From Ruthenibacterium sp. (GTDB taxonomy: Bacteria > Bacillota > Clostridia > Oscillospirales > Ruminococcaceae), in assembly GCA_020025235.1 (NCBI GenBank), contig JAHHSL010000052.1, positions 1 to 8,022 on the forward strand: DNA of 8,022 bases, written 5' to 3'. Numbering within the stretch: position 1 is the stretch's first letter; every line of letters starts with the position of its first letter. The position numbers and the translations under genes are program-made. This document shows, one piece after another, positions 5,307-8,022 of the stretch. The notes beneath the pieces are model-generated. The model did not search any database, was not told where the DNA came from, and saw nothing but the letters and a program-made list of their open reading frames with translations.

Positions 5307-6215
5307 TCAGCGCGTGATTTCGGCGGCAAGGTTCGTCAGCACCAGCTTGCTGCTGACATTTCCCGCCAAAAGCTGCAGCGCGCGTCCCGCTGCCTGCGTG
5401 CACAAAGCTGCCCTTTGGGGCGAAAGCGGCACCTTTGCGGCGGCGCTTTCCCGCATTGCGGCACTGCACAGTGTACGCAGAAAGCGCAAAAGCGTCTGCG
5501 CACCCGCACGGTCCTTTTCATATTTTGCAAACAGCACCAAAGTGCCGTACAATTCCTTCTTTTCGGTAAACGCCGCAGCCTGCACTGCATCGTGCAAAAG
5601 CGCACGCTGCGCGGCGTCCTCAAGGCAGCGCTTGGCACTGCCGATCTTCCCGCCGAACACCGCCGCATAGCCCGCGGCATCCTGACCGGGAAAGTGCTGT
5701 TCCAGATACTGCGCGCACGCATTTTCCGGCACAGGCGCAAGACAATATGTGCAGCACCGGCTGCGGATCGTCGCCATGACGTTCGCTTCGCCCGGGCTTG
5801 TCAGGATGAACAGCACCCCTTCGGGCGGTTCTTCCAGAACCTTCAGCAGTGCGTTTGCGCTGGCGTCGTTCAGCTTGTCCGCACCCTTAATAAACACCAC
5901 GCGTCCCTTTGCGGAAAGCGCCGTGTTGAAAATTTCGCGGCGCACCTCGCGCACGCGTTCCACGCGGATCTCGCCCGAAGCGCCCTCGCCCGCAAGCACA
6001 AGACATTCGGGGCTTTGGCCGGAAAGCACCATGCGCGCCCCGTCGCCGCCTTCGGGATACAGATAATCCGCCGCAAGACACCGCGCGGCATAGCCCGCAC
6101 CGGTGCCCTCTTCGCCGCACAGCAGCACACTATGAGAAAGCCGCCCGGCCGCAAGCGCAGCCGAGAGGCTTTCTTTCAGTGATTCATTGCCGATTATGGA
6201 AAAAAGTGCCTGCAT
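5307..6215 (-). CDS. holB: DNA polymerase III delta' subunit, variant lacking the zinc module
   Basis: This 302-residue AAA+ clamp-loader subunit has the delta' pattern: GRLSHSVLLCGEEGTGAG at 24-41 in the P-loop position, FIKGADKLNDASANALLKVLEEPP at about 108-131 (the Walker B/sensor region) and IRSRC (150-154), the SRC motif that supplies the trans-acting arginine finger. The P-loop lysine is replaced (G39-A40-G41), as is usual for non-ATP-binding delta'. The zinc-finger cysteines (Cys-x8-Cys-x2-Cys-x2-Cys) that normally follow the P-loop helix are missing; only C46 and C71 remain around that segment. The start overlaps the darA stop as TGATG and has no strong ribosome binding site, so coupling to darA is likely. 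Delta' helps load the beta clamp at the replication fork. The C-terminal collar domain is weakly conserved but of normal length. Confidence 0.92.
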   Translation of the reverse strand: MQALFSIIGNESLKESLSAALAAGRLSHSVLLCGEEGTGAGYAARCLAADYLYPEGGDGARMVLSGQSPECLVLAGEGASGEIRVERVREVRREIFNTALSAKGRVVFIKGADKLNDASANALLKVLEEPPEGVLFILTSPGEANVMATIRSRCCTYCLAPVPENACAQYLEQHFPGQDAAGYAAVFGGKIGSAKRCLEDAAQRALLHDAVQAAAFTEKKELYGTLVLFAKYEKDRAGAQTLLRFLRTLCSAAMRESAAAKVPLSPQRAALCTQAAGRALQLLAGNVSSKLVLTNLAAEITR

Positions 6216-6538
6216 CAGAGCTTTTCAAAGCGTTCGACATTCGTGACGAATACGGTTGCGCCGCCGACGGTAACTTCCAGCGGATAGGCCGTTGTAACGC
6301 CCACGCCGTAGCTTGCCGTGTTGGGCACGACTTCCTTGCGCTGTTTGGAGCAGGATGCGATCAGCTCGATGCAGCGATCGACCTTTTCATCTTCCGTGCC
6401 GATCAGCAGCGTCATGTTGCCTGCCATGAGGAAGCCGCCCGTGGTGGAAAGCTTCGTCACCGAAAAGCCGCCCTTTGTCAGCGCGTTGCACACGGCGTTG
6501 GAATCCTCTTTATTCACGATTGCAGTGATCATCTTCAT
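6215..6538 (-). CDS. darA: Cyclic-di-AMP receptor DarA (PstA/YaaQ family)
   Basis: This 107-residue PII-like protein starts MKMITAIVNKEDSN. It has the DarA ligand loop SVTKLSTTGGFLMAGNMT (26-43) followed by LLIGTEDEKVD (44-54), which holds the conserved Thr28, Gly35-Phe36-Leu37, Asn41 and Gly47. Homologues are trimeric and bind c-di-AMP between subunits; the downstream effector is not well defined. The usual size is about 109 residues, so it is complete. The ATG has GAGGGGG about eight bases upstream. It heads the darA-holB-ricT unit, has a predicted promoter at 6592-6620 and overlaps holB by one base. In Bacillus yaaR lies between the equivalents of darA and holB; here it is gone. Ligand binding is inferred from family conservation. 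Confidence 0.95.
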   Translation of the reverse strand: MKMITAIVNKEDSNAVCNALTKGGFSVTKLSTTGGFLMAGNMTLLIGTEDEKVDRCIELIASCSKQRKEVVPNTASYGVGVTTAYPLEVTVGGATVFVTNVERFEKL

Positions 6539-6562
6539 AAAAACAACCCCCTCAGATTACAT

Positions 6563-6578
6563 GATGCAAAAAAGCATC
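6563..6578 (-). promoter_or_regulatory. Small hairpin in the darA leader
   Basis: GATGC-TTTTTT-GCATC on the minus strand forms a five-pair hairpin about 7 nt after the predicted darA transcription start and about 10 bases before the GAGGGGG ribosome binding site. It is not a terminator because no T run follows it. It may stabilise the 5' end. Confidence 0.35.
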
Positions 6579-6591
6579 TTTATTGAATAAC

Positions 6592-6620
6592 ATTTTAGCA
6601 CAAACAGCCGAAAAAATCCA
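6592..6620 (-). promoter_or_regulatory. Predicted promoter of darA-holB-ricT
   Basis: The minus strand shows TGCTAAAAT (6592-6600), an extended -10 element. The best -35 candidate at 17-base spacing is TGGATT (6615-6620), a weak match. It overlaps the T run and stem of the preceding terminator. The predicted start is near 6585, giving a leader of about 45 nt. Confidence 0.5.
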
Positions 6621-6650
6621 CACTCTGTGCGGGGGCACAGGCGTTTTTTT
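6611..6650 (-). terminator. Terminator after the rhomboid-like gene, with two competing hairpins
   Basis: On the minus strand CCGCAC-AGA-GTGTGG is followed by ATTTTTT, a compact intrinsic terminator (6611-6632). An upstream alternative, CTGTGC-CCCC-GCACAG (6625-6640), shares the GCACAG strand and cannot form at the same time. Seven A residues at 6644-6650 face the T run and could extend the structure. It begins within ten bases of the stop codon of the rhomboid-like gene. Confidence 0.65.
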
Positions 6651-6651
6651 C

Positions 6652-7308
6652 TCAGCGCCAGTTATTGCGGTTCTGGCTGCGCCATGCCTGCCGCGTTTTG
6701 TAATAGCGCGCTTCCTGCTTCACCATGCGGGTGAAATCGCCGCCGAAGAACAGCAGGAAGTTTGCAAGCGAAAGCAGAATGGCGATGCGCGTGCTCCAGT
6801 CACCGAACAAAAGGTCGATCAGGCACAGCGCGCCGGAGAACAGCGCCATATACTTCATCTTGATCGGGATGATGAAGAACAAAAGCACCTGAAAATCCGG
6901 ATACAGCGTCGCAAACGCAAAGAACAGGGAAAGGTTGATGTAATAGCTGGTGCCGATGCCCGTGAACGCCGATGCAAGGATCGCGCCGAGCATGCCGCAC
7001 AGGTAGTAGACGTTGAACTGGAAATCACCCCAGGTATTTTCCAGCGTATTGCCGATGAGGTAATAGAAATACAGCGTGATGACAAGACCTATGGGGTTCA
7101 TGGTCTGCGGAATGAACACAAAGGTGAACAGACGCCAGATCTCGCCGCGCATAACCGCCGGCCAGATAAGCGAAAACTTGCCGATCAGGTTGACCGGGCT
7201 GATCATGCTTGCCAGAAAGACCATGGCCTGCCCCATGATGATGACCAGCATCAGATGCGGGATGCAGATGTGACCGTATTTTCGTTCGAGTTTATTGACC
7301 CATTTCAT
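6652..7308 (-). CDS. Rhomboid/Derlin-like polytopic membrane protein, probably non-catalytic
   Basis: This 218-residue membrane protein has about six hydrophobic segments (roughly 15-37, 72-89, 98-117, 122-136, 139-165 and 174-189). The rhomboid-superfamily L1 signature GEIWRLFTFVFIP (55-67, W59-R60) is followed by YFYYLIGNTLENTWG (80-94), a layout also seen in Derlins. The catalytic serine motif GxSG is absent from the matching helix (GIGTSYYINLSLFFAFATLYP region), and the only histidines are H13 and H18, so a Ser-His protease dyad cannot form. The tail from 193 is basic. I infer a rhomboid pseudoprotease; function and clients are unknown. The ATG has AAAGGA at 7321-7326, a rather long 12 bases upstream. 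It has its own promoter (7408-7436) and terminator and lies immediately upstream of the darA unit. Confidence 0.72.
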   Translation of the reverse strand: MKWVNKLERKYGHICIPHLMLVIIMGQAMVFLASMISPVNLIGKFSLIWPAVMRGEIWRLFTFVFIPQTMNPIGLVITLYFYYLIGNTLENTWGDFQFNVYYLCGMLGAILASAFTGIGTSYYINLSLFFAFATLYPDFQVLLFFIIPIKMKYMALFSGALCLIDLLFGDWSTRIAILLSLANFLLFFGGDFTRMVKQEARYYKTRQAWRSQNRNNWR

Positions 7309-7333
7309 GAAATGTTCGTTTCCTTTCTGTACC

Positions 7334-7350
7334 GCCCGCTTGGTGCGGAC
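7334..7350 (-). promoter_or_regulatory. Hairpin in the leader of the rhomboid-like gene
   Basis: GTCCGC-ACCAA-GCGGGC on the minus strand pairs over six bases with one T-G wobble. It ends about seven bases before the AAAGGA ribosome binding site. It could modulate translation, or be incidental. Confidence 0.3.
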
Positions 7351-7407
7351 GACCTCACTTTTTGTTGAATTCGGGTATTTGGTATTTTCGCGCTTTCGGA
7401 TAAGGTT

Positions 7408-7436
7408 ATTGTATCAAAATTAAACATAGTATTCAA
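7408..7436 (-). promoter_or_regulatory. Promoter of the rhomboid-like gene
   Basis: The minus strand carries TTGAAT (-35, 7431-7436), a 17-base spacer and TACAAT (-10, 7408-7413) with TG one base upstream. The predicted start is near 7401, giving a leader of about 93 nt. The -35 overlaps a TTCAAC hexamer related to the repeats at 7505-7608. Confidence 0.75.
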
Positions 7437-7474
7437 CATTTACTTGTGTACAAACTGTAACATTGCGGGAAAGA

Positions 7475-7547
7475 TGTGGAAAATTTCGGGAGTTTTCCCG
7501 CTTCTTTCAACCTTTTCAACCATGTTTTCAACATTTCCTGTGGAAAA
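7475..7547 (-). promoter_or_regulatory. Two DnaA-box-like nonamers
   Basis: TTTTCCACA occurs twice on the minus strand, at 7475-7483 and 7539-7547, each matching the relaxed DnaA box TTWTNCACA and separated by 64 bp. A weaker third site, TTGTACACA, lies at 7445-7453 with one mismatch to that pattern. All three share orientation. The nonamer is short, so binding is a hypothesis. Confidence 0.4.
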
Positions 7548-7608
7548 TCCGTATACCCAGTGTAAAACTACGTTGAAAAGTTGAAAGTTTCAACGTTCTT
7601 CGTTGAAA
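7505..7608. repeat. Cluster of seven TTTCAAC/GTTGAAA heptamers
   Basis: TTTCAAC lies at 7505-7511, 7514-7520, 7526-7532 and 7588-7594; its complement GTTGAAA lies at 7572-7578, 7580-7586 and 7602-7608. The second group forms nested palindromes: ACGTTGAAA/TTTCAACGT with a 9-base loop, GTTGAAA-G-TTTCAAC, and TTTCAACG-TTCTT-CGTTGAAA. Shorter TTCAAC cores also occur at 7432-7437 and, inverted, at 7364-7369. The spacing is too short and irregular for a CRISPR array. Confidence 0.75.
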
Positions 7609-7693
7609 ACACACTGATTCGATTTTCCTGTTCCTTTTTCCGGTAATATGTATTTTTGTTTCATAATATGCAGGATCGTATGTATATTTTCAT

Positions 7694-7724
7694 CGAAAAA
7701 GGGCACTTTTCCGCCGCCCTTTCA
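7694..7724 (-). terminator. Terminator for a minus-strand transcript entering from the right
   Basis: AAAGGGC (7716-7722) and GCCCTTT (7698-7704) pair around an 11-base loop, and the minus strand continues with a T run (7696-7700). The position, about 60 bases after the stop at 7779, fits termination of the partial gene at the right edge. Confidence 0.6.
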
Positions 7725-7778
7725 ATTTCTTGGGGCTGATGTGCGCGGCAGGGCAGGACAGGCACAAAATATAGTTTT

Positions 7779-8021
7779 TCAAAAAATACACTCTCCGCGC
7801 ATGCCCGTCCGTCCGGATGCCTTTCTGCCTGGTTTTTCCGCCCGGATTTTCTGCTTTCCGCACGCGCTGCGGGTGTTTTTCGCTTTGTCCGCCGCCTTTT
7901 CGGGTGCACCGGCTGCGTTTTGCACCGCCTGCCGCACCGGCCGCACACGCTGCCTGTCTGCACACGCCCGCCGCCGGTTCCACGCGCACCGCATCGCCGT
8001 TTTTCCTGTACGCTGTGTATC
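7779..8021 (-). CDS. Possible C-terminal fragment of an unrecognised gene, basic Ala/Lys/Arg-rich tail
   Basis: One minus-strand frame is open from the right edge to TGA at 7779-7781, giving 80 residues that I do not recognise. The visible part is strongly basic, with VRPVRQAVQNAAGAPEKA and KAKNTRSACGKQKIRAEKPG-like stretches, resembling a cytoplasmic tail or disordered extension. The other two minus-strand frames are also open here, so frame choice is uncertain. I prefer this frame because its stop leaves room for the terminator at 7694-7724, whereas the frame ending at 7690 runs through that hairpin and its T run. The start lies outside the window. Confidence 0.3.
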   Translation of the reverse strand, partial: DTQRTGKTAMRCAWNRRRACADRQRVRPVRQAVQNAAGAPEKAADKAKNTRSACGKQKIRAEKPGRKASGRTGMRGECIF

Positions 8022-8022
8022 C

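Larger units (their letters stand above)
7309..7778. other. Gene-free AT-rich intergenic region
   Basis: About 470 bp between the rhomboid-like gene and the possible gene at the right edge. No convincing ORF or RNA gene is seen on either strand. It is clearly richer in A and T than its coding neighbours. It contains the promoter and leader of the rhomboid-like gene, three DnaA-box-like sites (7445-7547), the TTTCAAC heptamer cluster (7505-7608), a small hairpin CGGGA-GTTT-TCCCG near 7487-7501, and a terminator at 7694-7724. Confidence 0.7.

Noticed and set aside
4308..6182. Plus-strand ORF of 624 codons
   Set aside because: It runs antisense through ricT, the intergenic spacer and holB, which are both well supported by conserved motifs; its product is compositionally odd and unrecognised.
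6583..7368. Plus-strand ORF of 261 codons
   Set aside because: It is antisense to the rhomboid-like membrane protein, whose hydrophobic segments and WR motif are convincing; the antisense product is a charged low-complexity chain.
7505..7608. CRISPR array
   Set aside because: The repeats are only 7 bases, in both orientations, with irregular gaps of 1-40 bases; no cas gene is present.
7690..7989. Alternative right-edge ORF ending at 7690
   Set aside because: Its 3' end passes through the predicted terminator hairpin and T run, and its residues show no conserved pattern; it remains a less likely alternative to the frame ending at 7779.

Overview
The window reads as a chromosomal segment of a GC-rich, anaerobic, spore-lineage Firmicute, most likely a clostridium of the Oscillospiraceae/Ruminococcaceae type. 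The reasons are a SCIFF peptide precursor (a marker of Clostridia), DarA and RicT homologues, a two-cluster clostridial ferredoxin, strong AAGGAGG-type ribosome binding sites and GC-rich third codon positions. Every supported gene lies on the minus strand, so the text follows transcription from right to left.

Right edge (8022-7309): the C-terminal end of an unrecognised minus-strand gene may enter the window. A terminator follows at about 7694-7724, then an AT-rich gene-free stretch. That stretch holds seven copies of the heptamer TTTCAAC, three DnaA-box-like sites and a good promoter for the next gene.

Middle right (7308-4404): a rhomboid/Derlin-like membrane protein without catalytic residues, a terminator that runs into a new promoter, then the compact set darA - holB - ricT. 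This set covers c-di-AMP sensing, the clamp-loader delta' subunit and an RNase Y accessory factor, and it ends at a strong intrinsic terminator. The order matches the oriC-proximal yaaQ-holB-yaaT cluster of Bacillus, but yaaR and yabA are absent.

Middle (4300-3932): a monocistronic ferredoxin with its own promoter and terminator. Its roughly 100-nt leader can form a long hairpin whose 9-nt loop is perfectly complementary to the bases just upstream of the ribosome binding site, a possible pseudoknot or RNA switch.

Middle left (3852-1773): trmN6 - rsmI - a YfcE-type phosphodiesterase, joined by 4-base stop/start overlaps. The first two modify tRNA and 16S rRNA.

Left (1645-1): a YaaO-like PLP-dependent Orn/Lys/Arg decarboxylase family protein, then scfA (SCIFF precursor) with its own promoter, cut by the window edge. 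The genes are mainly ordinary housekeeping ones. The least explained material is non-coding: the ferredoxin leader and the TTTCAAC/DnaA-box-like intergenic region.
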